Part shown: positions 1 through 6,195 of the stretch, piece by piece
How positions within the stretch are numbered: the first letter of the stretch is position 1
Layout of the letters: every line of letters begins with the position of its first letter
The notes under the pieces: generated by a model
Database searches by the model: none
The model's input: only the letters and a program-made list of their open reading frames with translations
What the model was told of the DNA's origin: nothing
Assembly: GCA_030591745.1 (NCBI GenBank)
Contig: JAUVAM010000078.1
Location: 1 to 9,337 of the forward strand
Length of the DNA stretch: 9,337 nt
Direction of reading: 5' to 3'
Source of the DNA: Deltaproteobacteria bacterium
GTDB lineage: Bacteria; Myxococcota; B64-G9
Translations under genes and position numbers: made by a program

Positions 1-829
1 AAGCTCGAACTTCGCTTGCGGGATGGCGACCGAATTCTCCGATGCGGGCCGAGGTGTCCACGTAAAGATTGGGCTGTTTCTCCAAGAGGCGATCCACCGC
101 CTGGAGGTCCTCGGGCATGTTGGCCAGATGGATGCCCAGAAAGGTGGTCTTGGGGTGGCGGGCCAGCAGGCGATCCCTGGCTTCCATCAGGGTTTTCCGG
201 CTGGGATGCTCCGAACCCGAAAAAGACCAGGACGGGGCAAAGAGCAACTCAAAATAGCGTTCGTTGGCGAGATCCGGGGCGTCAAAGAAGGTCACCGGAT
301 CGCCCGTGTGCAGGGCCACCACGGCGCCTGTTTCGGCGGCCCGGCGCATGATGGGATCCAGTCGGGGGTCGTCGACGGCCATGAATTTGCCCTGGATATC
401 CCGTACGCCCAGGCCCAGGGCTTTGAAGATCTTCACGCCGGAGGCGCCTCGCTTCATTGCCTTCTGCAGGCGATCTGCCTCTCGCTCGGCCCAGCCCGGC
501 TCGTTGACGCCTGTCCAGTCCAGGTTGCAAAAATAAGCAAATTTGTCGCCTAAGCGATCGCCCAGAGCAGCGGTGGCCGCGAATCGGCGGCTGCCATAGG
601 GGCCCGCGCTTTTCACGCAGAATCGGTCGATGCCGTTGCGCTCGAAGAGATTCAGGGCCCGTTCTATGCTTTGGGCATCAGGGCTCAGATGGACATGGGA
701 GTCGGTGATGAGTCGCGGGCCGGCCGCAGTCGGTGTCTTTTCGCGGGCCGGGTTCGGATCTTGGCAGGCGATTGAAAACAAGATGAGCAGCAGGGATCCG
801 ATCGACTTGGACAGGCGGCAAGTAGGCAT
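1..829 (-). CDS. Probable amidohydrolase-2 family lipoprotein, 3' end cut by window edge
   Basis: The frame is open from ATG at 829 to the left edge (276 residues visible, C-terminus missing). Residues 1-22 look like a lipoprotein signal: basic start, hydrophobic SLLLILFSIAC, and Cys22 as the likely lipidated residue. The lipobox is imperfect, with Ser at -3. Gln at +2 would suggest an outer-membrane destination. A mature domain starts near residue 40 with TDSHVH (His45, His47), the HxH metal pair of amidohydrolases. GVKIFKAL (131-138), VVALHTGD (170-177), FLGIHLAN (230-237) and NLYVDTSA (254-261) match successive barrel strands, with His174 and His234 as candidate metal or catalytic ligands. 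The family includes hydrolases and decarboxylases of small acids and lactones; the substrate cannot be told. It is divergent from the Cys-rich gene at 902. The ribosome-binding site is weak; ATG triplets at 840 and 837 are in another frame. Family assignment is firm, function open. Confidence 0.85.
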   Translation of the reverse strand, partial: MPTCRLSKSIGSLLLILFSIACQDPNPAREKTPTAAGPRLITDSHVHLSPDAQSIERALNLFERNGIDRFCVKSAGPYGSRRFAATAALGDRLGDKFAYFCNLDWTGVNEPGWAEREADRLQKAMKRGASGVKIFKALGLGVRDIQGKFMAVDDPRLDPIMRRAAETGAVVALHTGDPVTFFDAPDLANERYFELLFAPSWSFSGSEHPSRKTLMEARDRLLARHPKTTFLGIHLANMPEDLQAVDRLLEKQPNLYVDTSARIGEFGRHPASEVRA

Positions 830-842
830 GAGCGCATCATAG

Positions 843-883
843 CTCAGTCGAAGGCTTTGTGGTAGAGTCAGCTCTTCGATGAG
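843..883. promoter_or_regulatory. Imperfect inverted repeat in divergent spacer
   Basis: CTCAGTCGAAG (843-853) and CTTCGATGAG (874-883) are reverse complements apart from one extra G in the left arm, with 20 bases between them. The element lies in the 72-base spacer between the divergent starts at 829 and 902. It could be an operator serving both genes, or a hairpin in the leader of the plus-strand gene just before its ribosome-binding site. No convincing -35/-10 pair was found for either direction. Confidence 0.35.
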
Positions 884-889
884 AATTAT

Positions 890-895
890 GGAGGT
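890..895 (+). promoter_or_regulatory. Ribosome-binding site deciding start at 902
   Basis: GGAGGT sits six bases before ATG 902 and only three before the in-frame GTG at 899. The better spacing favours ATG 902. Confidence 0.8.
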
Positions 896-901
896 GTTGT
901 G

Positions 902-2356
902 ATGGTTCGTAAAATTGCTCTATTGGTGGCTTTGGCTTTGATGGGCCTGTTGGCGCTGACCCAGTGTGACGGGGGGACGGATTTGGTCCAGGCAGCCTGT
1001 GCGGCCCATGAGGACTGTCCTGCCGGCAACATTTGCAATTTCTTCCAGAGCCGATGCATGCCGGGCTGCCTTGAGCACGAGGACTGCAAGCGGGGCGAAA
1101 TCTGTAACCCTTACACGTCCCAATGCATCATCGGTTGTTTGGACAGCTCCGAATGCGAAGCCGACGAGATTTGTTCTGCCTACACTGGCCAATGCATCGT
1201 GGGTTGTGATGGGGACGAGGACTGTGAGACCGGCCTGGTGTGCAGCATGGCCACGGCTCGTTGCGTGGATCCGGGCGTGGTCAGCTCCGGCTGTGAAGCC
1301 GATGCGGACTGTGATTGGAACGAGGTCTGCGATGCGAGCGAATGTGTTTGGGCAGGCCCGGTCTGCCGTAGCGACTACGACTGTCGTCGGGACGAGGTTT
1401 GCGTCGAGGGTTGGTGCGAGAGCGCCATCGAATGCAGCGTCGACGGCGACTGTGAAGATGGCTATCACTGCCAAGACGGAGCCTGTCTGCTCATCGAGCC
1501 GGATTGCGGCGTGGATGAGGATTGTTTGGCCGGTCAGCAATGTGTCGGTGGCCAATGCGAACCCATCCCGGGTTACTGCGATGGAGATGAAGACTGCGCC
1601 GAAGGCGAGGTCTGCAATTTAGACAGCAACACCTGCGAAGAGGAGTCTTCCTTCGGTTGCCAGTCGGATGCGGACTGTCCGGCGGGGCTGACCTGTTCTT
1701 TCGGCTTTTGCACCGGCTGCTCCGATGACGCGGACTGTTTTCCCGGGCAGAGTTGCCTTTTCGGGGCCTGTATCGGCACAGCCAATGCCTGTGAAGATGT
1801 GACATGTCCCGAAGGCGAGATATGTAATCCCAACACGGGCATCTGTGAGCCCGAGACGGTGGAATGCACCGTGGACGGAGACTGCGACGCGGAATTCCAC
1901 TGCGATGCGGGCCAATGCGTACCTGACGGCGGCTGTAGTTCGGATGCCGACTGTGCCGCCGACGAGCGCTGCAATACCGTATCCGGCGCATGCGAGCCGG
2001 ATACGGGCTGTGAGGACATCACGGATTGTGCATTTGGCTTGCAGTGCATCCTGAACTTCTGTGTCGGTTGCGACAGTGATGCGCAGTGCAAGCCCGCTGA
2101 GCAGTGCCTGATGACTGCGTGTGTGCCCCGCTGGGGTGGAGATGCTTGTGACGACGTGACCTGTGGAGCCGAAGAGCTTTGCGATCCGGAAACGGGTCAG
2201 TGCTACCCGGCCGACGGCAAATGCACCGACGACGAAGACTGCCGGCCGGACATGACCTGTGGTGTGCTGGGTTACTGTTTGGGCTGCGAAGAAGATGCCC
2301 AATGTCGCTCGGGGCAGCGCTGTCTGCTGGGGGCCTGTGTGCCTTTGGGCTCCTGA
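902..2356 (+). CDS. Exported cysteine-rich protein of 19 four-Cys repeats
   Basis: This 484-residue protein starts with a basic then hydrophobic signal (residues 1-21) ending in LLALTQC. Cys22 could be lipidated, but Gln at -1 is unusual for a lipobox, so a lipoprotein or a plain secreted protein are both possible. From Cys33 to Cys479 it is 19 tandem units of about 18-29 residues, each with four cysteines: C-x4/5-C-x5-C-x4-7-C, acidic before the second Cys and often Gly before the third. That is 76 repeat cysteines, about 16% of the protein, presumably paired as disulphides outside the cytoplasm. The pattern resembles Dickkopf-N-like/EB-like cysteine modules often annotated in myxobacterial surface proteins; this is resemblance only. 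No catalytic domain is visible. Binding, adhesion or a structural surface role are guesses. The barrel gene begins 75 bases downstream in the same direction, so the two may be co-expressed. Confidence 0.85.
   Translation: MVRKIALLVALALMGLLALTQCDGGTDLVQAACAAHEDCPAGNICNFFQSRCMPGCLEHEDCKRGEICNPYTSQCIIGCLDSSECEADEICSAYTGQCIVGCDGDEDCETGLVCSMATARCVDPGVVSSGCEADADCDWNEVCDASECVWAGPVCRSDYDCRRDEVCVEGWCESAIECSVDGDCEDGYHCQDGACLLIEPDCGVDEDCLAGQQCVGGQCEPIPGYCDGDEDCAEGEVCNLDSNTCEEESSFGCQSDADCPAGLTCSFGFCTGCSDDADCFPGQSCLFGACIGTANACEDVTCPEGEICNPNTGICEPETVECTVDGDCDAEFHCDAGQCVPDGGCSSDADCAADERCNTVSGACEPDTGCEDITDCAFGLQCILNFCVGCDSDAQCKPAEQCLMTACVPRWGGDACDDVTCGAEELCDPETGQCYPADGKCTDDEDCRPDMTCGVLGYCLGCEEDAQCRSGQRCLLGACVPLGS
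998..2338 (+). repeat. Tandem four-cysteine repeat array (19 units)
   Basis: The units are clear at protein level but diverged in DNA, which indicates an old expansion. A higher-order order is visible. Closely joined pairs linked by Cys-x-Gly-Cys occur at units 10-11 (from Cys253), 15-16 (from Cys370) and 18-19 (from Cys441). The second member of each pair has CLFGAC, CLMTAC or CLLGAC near its end. The first two pairs are followed by short units starting CEDVTC (Cys297) and CDDVTC (Cys416), which have four rather than five residues in the first loop. Units 7 and 13 also share the form ECxVDGDC. Confidence 0.85.
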
Positions 2357-2365
2357 GCACTATTT

Positions 2366-2405
2366 GCCTCCATGCCGCCCGTCGTGGTAGTTGGAGGTGG
2401 TTTTT
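2366..2405 (+). terminator. Weak possible hairpin terminator
   Basis: CCTCCA (2367-2372) can pair with TGGAGG (2392-2397), followed after three bases by TTTTT (2401-2405). The stem is only six base pairs and the loop is 19 bases. This may be a weak or attenuating terminator between the Cys-rich and barrel genes, or chance. Confidence 0.2.
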
Positions 2406-2419
2406 GGAAATCCTAACCT

Positions 2420-2425
2420 AAGGGG
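2420..2425 (+). promoter_or_regulatory. Ribosome-binding site for the barrel protein
   Basis: AAGGGG lies six bases before ATG 2432. Another ATG at 2427 is out of frame and too close to the site. Confidence 0.6.
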
Positions 2426-2431
2426 TATGGT

Positions 2432-3553
2432 ATGAAATCTCGATTGCTTGTATTGGCCCTGATGACTAGTTTTCTATTGGCTGCGGTGCCTGTCGCCAAG
2501 GCGCAGAATGAGTCCGTCGTGGTCGCGGTTTTTATGATGGAAAGTCGGGGATCGGGTCTCAAGGCAGATGAGGTGGTGAACCTGACCGACTATTTGGCCA
2601 CCAGGATGGGCGAGGGTGGGGAGCTTCAGATCATTCCTCGGGATGAAATCAAGAAGCGCCTGGTGCAGGCGAAGGCCGATAGTCACAAAGAATGCTACGA
2701 CACCAATTGTCAGATTCAGTTGGGTCGTGAGTTGGCCGCCCAGTACTCCATTTCAACGAAGATTGGCCGGGTGGGAAAGCAGTGCCTGATCACGGCTCAG
2801 ATATTCGATCTCAAGAGTTCCACCATGATCAAGGGCGTGACGGGTCGTGGATCCTGCGATCCGGATCCCCTCATCGAGTCGATCGATATACTGGCCGACG
2901 AGATCAGGAAAGAAATCATGAGCGATCTGAAGAAGGCTGCGTCGGTGGAGAAACCGCCGGTGGTTGAGCCTGATCCCATCGTGGAGAAACCCATCGCCCC
3001 GCCTCCTCCAGTGGAGGAAGAACGCCCCGTGGTGAAGGCTGCCTCTGGTGACAAGCTGCCGCGGTTTTTTGTCGGTGCCGGCATCGGCGTGACGAACATG
3101 AGTTGGATGGACTCGGAAGCCGATGGGGACACCTTTGCCGGCTTGGCAACTTATTTGGACTGGCGGATCGGCAAGGGCTTCATGCTTGGTTTTGCGCTGG
3201 ACCTGGAGTTTTTGGATAAGGACTTCGGTACCGTGTCGACCCAGATTGGCTTTTTTGATTTGATGATGCGCCTGGGCTATTTGATCCCGGTCGCCAACAA
3301 CAAGGTCTTGCTTCATCCCTATGGCAGCTTCGGCTTCGCCTCTCTCGTTTATATGGACATCGAGGAAGCGGACCCCTTGACGGGTGTCGCCCTGGGTGCT
3401 GGTTTCGGGGTGCGGTGGATGCTCTTGTCCTGGCTGGGTCTGTCGGCCGATTTGGGCATCGAATACGCCGAGTGGATCCCGACCGATGACGATGTTGATA
3501 CCCAGGGTTCGCTGAACGTGAAGTTTCAGATCGGTGCCAATTTCGCATTCTGA
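2432..3553 (+). CDS. Outer-membrane barrel protein with N-terminal TolB/CsgG-like domain
   Basis: The protein has 373 residues. Residues 1-24 are a Sec signal peptide with an AKA cleavage site before Gln25. Residues 28-165 form an alpha/beta domain beginning VVVAVFMMES, with LTDYLATRMGE, QIIPRDEIKKRL and YSISTKIGRVGKQCLITAQIFDLKS. This layout is typical of periplasmic domains of the TolB-N/CsgG/FlgO kind, assigned by pattern only. Four cysteines (88, 93, 118, 142) could form disulphides. Residues 173-200 are a linker rich in Pro, Glu and Val. Residues 210-373 alternate polar and hydrophobic residues in strand-like blocks (FFVGAGIGV, GFMLGFALDLEF, VLLHPYGSFGFA, LSADLGIEYAEW) and end in Phe (NFAF), as expected for a small outer-membrane beta-barrel. 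The role may be envelope structure or sensing; no enzyme motif is seen. It follows the Cys-rich gene and precedes the oxidoreductase operon by 78 bases. Confidence 0.8.
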   Translation: MKSRLLVLALMTSFLLAAVPVAKAQNESVVVAVFMMESRGSGLKADEVVNLTDYLATRMGEGGELQIIPRDEIKKRLVQAKADSHKECYDTNCQIQLGRELAAQYSISTKIGRVGKQCLITAQIFDLKSSTMIKGVTGRGSCDPDPLIESIDILADEIRKEIMSDLKKAASVEKPPVVEPDPIVEKPIAPPPPVEEERPVVKAASGDKLPRFFVGAGIGVTNMSWMDSEADGDTFAGLATYLDWRIGKGFMLGFALDLEFLDKDFGTVSTQIGFFDLMMRLGYLIPVANNKVLLHPYGSFGFASLVYMDIEEADPLTGVALGAGFGVRWMLLSWLGLSADLGIEYAEWIPTDDDVDTQGSLNVKFQIGANFAF

Positions 3554-3603
3554 TTCGCTGCTGTTTTTTCCTTCCCCCCTTTCAGTTTGCTCTCTTGAGT
3601 CCG

Positions 3604-3622
3604 CCCGAGCCCTCGGGTAGGA
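3604..3622 (+). promoter_or_regulatory. Leader hairpin and ribosome-binding site before the oxidoreductase operon
   Basis: CCCGAG (3604-3609) and CTCGGG (3612-3617) form a tight inverted repeat, in practice five base pairs with a four-base loop. It is followed by AGGA (3619-3622), nine bases before ATG 3632. There is no T-tract after the stem, so it is not an ordinary terminator. It may tune translation of the first operon gene or be chance in GC-rich DNA. Confidence 0.3.
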
Positions 3623-3631
3623 TCTCGAACC

Positions 3632-5701
3632 ATGGTCAGTTACCGCTGGATCGGCAAACACGGGATGCATTTGGCCGACGAGGACGCCATGTTCGGCCGG
3701 GCCCGTTTTCCGGCCGATCACATGCCCGAAGATTGTTTGTGGGTAGCCCTGGTTGGTGCCGAGCGTGCCCCAGCCCGATTGGCGGCGGTGGATTGTGGGG
3801 CGGTCCGGGCCATGCCGGGCGTGGTGGATGTTTGCCTGGCCGCCGACCTGCCTGGTGCGGGTCACTTCGGCGTGCATGGTGATGATCATCCTCTTTTGAT
3901 TGGCGGCGCTGTGGGTTACGCGGGCGAGCCTTTGGCCATGGTCACGGCTAAGAGCCCCGAGATCGCAAGGCGGGCGGCTGCGGCTATCCTGGTCACTTTG
4001 GAGCCCGGCTTGACTGCGGGAAATCATGCCGAGAAGGAAGGGCTGCGTAGTCGATTCTCGCGTGGAGAGGTGGCGAAGGCTTTGGATAAGGCCCATCGGG
4101 TTTTCGAACGCGAGTGGCATGTCGGCGAACCCGCGATACAGCCTTTGGCGGATACGCCCGCGGTAGTTTGGCCCGACGGGCGGGGCGGTCTTGAGCTCTT
4201 GGCTCGCAGTCGCTGGGTGCATCGCGATGCGGCCTTGCTGGCTCGGGTCTTGGGATTGCCTGCCGAAAAGGTGAGGCTGCGTTGTGAGCGGGTCGAGGGA
4301 CCTTGGCCCGCACAGGAGGATCTGGGCAACATGCTGCGGCTTGGACTAGCCTGCCAGCGGGTCGGCGCGCCCGTGCGACTGGTTCCTGACGAGACCAAGG
4401 TCTGCGGCTCGAGACAGGCCTCGGTGCATATCACGACCGGGGTGAACCGGTCGGGCAAGCTCGTGGCCTGTCGCCTCCGTTGTCAACTGGACGGAGGGGC
4501 TTATCTTTCAGGGGCCCAGGCTTATGTGGACCTGTGCATGGCGCATTTGTTTGGGCCCTATCGCCTGGAGCACGTGGAAATCGAAGCTGGGGTGCTGCCC
4601 AGTCATTCGGGCGCTTATCCCGATCCGCACATCTGGCATGGGGCCATGCTGGGGATACCCATGGAGCAGCATTTGAACTGGATGGCGCGGGAACTGGGAC
4701 GGGACCCTCTTGCCTGGCGACAATCCTTTGTGCTGAAGCCGGGTGACTTCGACGCCCTGGGACAAAAGGTGGAAAGGCCTCATGGTGCCGAGGGCGTCAT
4801 TCGTGCCGCGCGCCGCTCCAAGGCCTGGCGACACCGAAGCAGGCGACGGCGGGATGCCTCGGCGCATTTGTGCTGGGGACAAGGCGTGGCCTTGGCTCGC
4901 CAAGAGGCCGGTAGCCAAACGGAACCGGCTCGCATGATCCTTGAGCTTGGGACTGACGGTGTCTTGCGTTTGCTGTGTGGACGTGGCCAGTTGGGCCATG
5001 GTTTGCAGGAGGCGCTTCGGCGGGCGGCCGCCGATCGTCTGGGCATGGATCCTGGTCTCCTTGTGATTCCGCCCGCCGATAGCCAGGATGCGTCGGCCGC
5101 CGGACCGGCATTGAGTGCCTCTTCGAGCTGGCGCCTGTTGAGCGCTTTTCTTGATGGCGCGGACAAGCTGGAAGCTCTGTTGGCCGTGCTGGCTCGGGAT
5201 ATGTTGGGCTGGGGGCTGGAGGCTGTGAAGCTGGATGCTGGGATGCTTCGGCAGGCCAAGCGGGAGGCGAGCCTGGAGCAATTGGTCGGTGCCGAGGGTG
5301 TGCGCGTGGAAGGCAGAGGCGAGGCACCGCCACGGGGTCGTGGGGCCTATGCCTTGAGCCTGGCGAAAGTTTGCATCGATGAACTCAGCGGCAGGCATCG
5401 GTTGCTGTCTTTGGAGACCTGGTTGGATGTGGGTCAGGTTTTGTCTCCCGATAGCCTGGCGCGCCATCACGCCCTGGCTTGTGAGATGGCCCTTTGCGCA
5501 GGCCAAAACCTGACACATCCAGATGAGCGCTGTTCGGCGCCCGATGCATTGCGTCTGCATAATCTGCGGACGCGGGATGCGGAGGGGCCCTTTGGCGCCA
5601 GGCCCTTGGGTGCGGTTTTGCTGCCGTCAGCCGCTGCTGCGCTGGCCGCGGCTTTGGCCGATGCACATCAGTCGGAGCCGGGACTGGAGGGCTCGAAATG
5701 A
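3632..5701 (+). CDS. Divergent molybdenum-hydroxylase-type large subunit (xanthine dehydrogenase family)
   Basis: This 689-residue protein is somewhat short for the family, whose large subunits usually have about 750-800. The N-terminal hammerhead domain is recognisable: FGRARFPADHM (21-31), VDCGAVRAMPGVVDV (53-67), DLPG, VGYAGEPLAMVTAKSPEIARRAA (94-116). The molybdopterin domains follow: LGLPAEKVRLR (207-217), VGAPVRLVPDE (244-254), LDGGAYLSG (286-294), FGPYRLEHVEIEAG (307-320), ARELGRDPLAWRQ (352-364) and GPFGARPLGA (652-661). Key motifs are missing. GGGFGGK is replaced by VEGPWPAQ (221-228), the A-x-RGFG loop by AYPDPHI (328-334), GQG by GHG (455-457), and the catalytic Glu of GVGE aligns with Ala661. 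In known enzymes these hold the cofactor and act as base, so classical hydroxylation is doubtful, though the frame is unbroken. It overlaps the [2Fe-2S] gene by ATGA. Membership of the superfamily is secure; the substrate is unknown. Confidence 0.8.
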   Translation: MVSYRWIGKHGMHLADEDAMFGRARFPADHMPEDCLWVALVGAERAPARLAAVDCGAVRAMPGVVDVCLAADLPGAGHFGVHGDDHPLLIGGAVGYAGEPLAMVTAKSPEIARRAAAAILVTLEPGLTAGNHAEKEGLRSRFSRGEVAKALDKAHRVFEREWHVGEPAIQPLADTPAVVWPDGRGGLELLARSRWVHRDAALLARVLGLPAEKVRLRCERVEGPWPAQEDLGNMLRLGLACQRVGAPVRLVPDETKVCGSRQASVHITTGVNRSGKLVACRLRCQLDGGAYLSGAQAYVDLCMAHLFGPYRLEHVEIEAGVLPSHSGAYPDPHIWHGAMLGIPMEQHLNWMARELGRDPLAWRQSFVLKPGDFDALGQKVERPHGAEGVIRAARRSKAWRHRSRRRRDASAHLCWGQGVALARQEAGSQTEPARMILELGTDGVLRLLCGRGQLGHGLQEALRRAAADRLGMDPGLLVIPPADSQDASAAGPALSASSSWRLLSAFLDGADKLEALLAVLARDMLGWGLEAVKLDAGMLRQAKREASLEQLVGAEGVRVEGRGEAPPRGRGAYALSLAKVCIDELSGRHRLLSLETWLDVGQVLSPDSLARHHALACEMALCAGQNLTHPDERCSAPDALRLHNLRTRDAEGPFGARPLGAVLLPSAAAALAAALADAHQSEPGLEGSK

Positions 5702-6195
5702 TCCAGGTGCGTATGGAGCTTGATGGCAGCGAAAGCCTGTTCGAAGTCTCCAGGGATGAGCGCCTGGTGGATACCCTGCGTCGCAGGGCTGGGCTCGTAA
5801 GCCTCAAGTTAGGTTGCGGTCTGGGTCGCTGTGGGGCCTGTACGGTTTTGTTGAATGATCAACCCGTTGCGGCTTGTCTGGTGATGACTTTGCAGGTGGA
5901 CGGGCAACGGGTGGATACCCTGGAAGGCCTGCATGCGCGAGGCCTGCTGAGGGATCTCCAGGAAGCCTTGACAGAAGAGGGTGCGGTGGCCTGCGGACAT
6001 TGTACGCCGGGGATGCTCCTGGCGGCACATGCCATACTGGCGCGGTTTTTACGTCCCAGCCTGGAGCAGATCCGGGAGGGATTGGAGGGCAATAATTGTC
6101 GTTGTGGCAGTGAAGGGCGTATCGTGGCTGCGGTGCGCAAAACGGCATTACAAAGGGCGAGCCAAGGAGGACTTCATGGAGCCAGGAAGTGGTGA
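5698..6195 (+). CDS. [2Fe-2S] small subunit of the Mo-hydroxylase-like complex
   Basis: The protein has 165 residues, the usual length for XdhC/CoxS/PaoA-type small subunits. An N-terminal plant-type ferredoxin domain has cluster ligands Cys40, Cys45, Cys48 (GCGLGRCGACTV) and Cys60 (AACL). A C-terminal helical [2Fe-2S]-binding domain has Cys99 and Cys102 (ACGHCTPGM) and Cys134 and Cys136 (NNCRC). All eight ligands are present, so both clusters should assemble and pass electrons between the large subunit and the FAD subunit. Two departures stand out: the Gln that normally precedes CGxC and contacts the Mo cofactor is Ala98, and the usual TGY after CRC is GSEG. The start shares ATGA with the upstream stop. 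The last 20 bases overlap the XdhC-like gene. The protein should be cytoplasmic; no signal peptide is seen. Family identification is firm. Confidence 0.92.
   Translation: MIQVRMELDGSESLFEVSRDERLVDTLRRRAGLVSLKLGCGLGRCGACTVLLNDQPVAACLVMTLQVDGQRVDTLEGLHARGLLRDLQEALTEEGAVACGHCTPGMLLAAHAILARFLRPSLEQIREGLEGNNCRCGSEGRIVAAVRKTALQRASQGGLHGARKW
6164..6170 (+). promoter_or_regulatory. Strong ribosome-binding site inside the small-subunit gene
   Basis: AAGGAGG lies five bases before ATG 6176. It fixes the start of the XdhC-like protein even though its frame is open upstream to 5981, where the extra sequence would only shadow the small-subunit gene. Confidence 0.85.

Noticed and set aside
23..553. Plus-strand frame of 176 codons at the left edge
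   Set aside because: The minus strand here encodes an amidohydrolase with ordered family motifs; the plus frame has none.
857..886. Possible promoter TTGTGG with GAGAAT for the Cys-rich gene
   Set aside because: Matches to the consensus are poor, and the implied start would leave the ribosome-binding site at the very 5' end of the message.
920..1555. Minus-strand open frame opposite the Cys-rich gene
   Set aside because: Its apparent repeats (DAAFD/ALAPT-like) are only the reverse reading of the cysteine-repeat codons.
3563..3580. T-run after the barrel gene as intrinsic terminator
   Set aside because: TTTTTT follows GCTGCTG, but I found no convincing GC-rich stem immediately upstream.
2753..4222. 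Long open frame on the minus strand (489 codons)
   Set aside because: It lies antisense to the barrel gene and the large-subunit gene and bridges their spacer. Its protein has no recognisable domain and is a by-product of GC-biased third codon positions.
4802..4861. Arg-rich stretch in the large subunit as a localisation or nucleic-acid-binding signal
   Set aside because: It falls where family members have a basic linker helix before the GxGxA region, so it needs no special role.
4508..5560. Minus-strand open frame of 350 codons inside the large-subunit gene
   Set aside because: It is antisense to a frame with clear family homology, and its translation is low in complexity with no motif.
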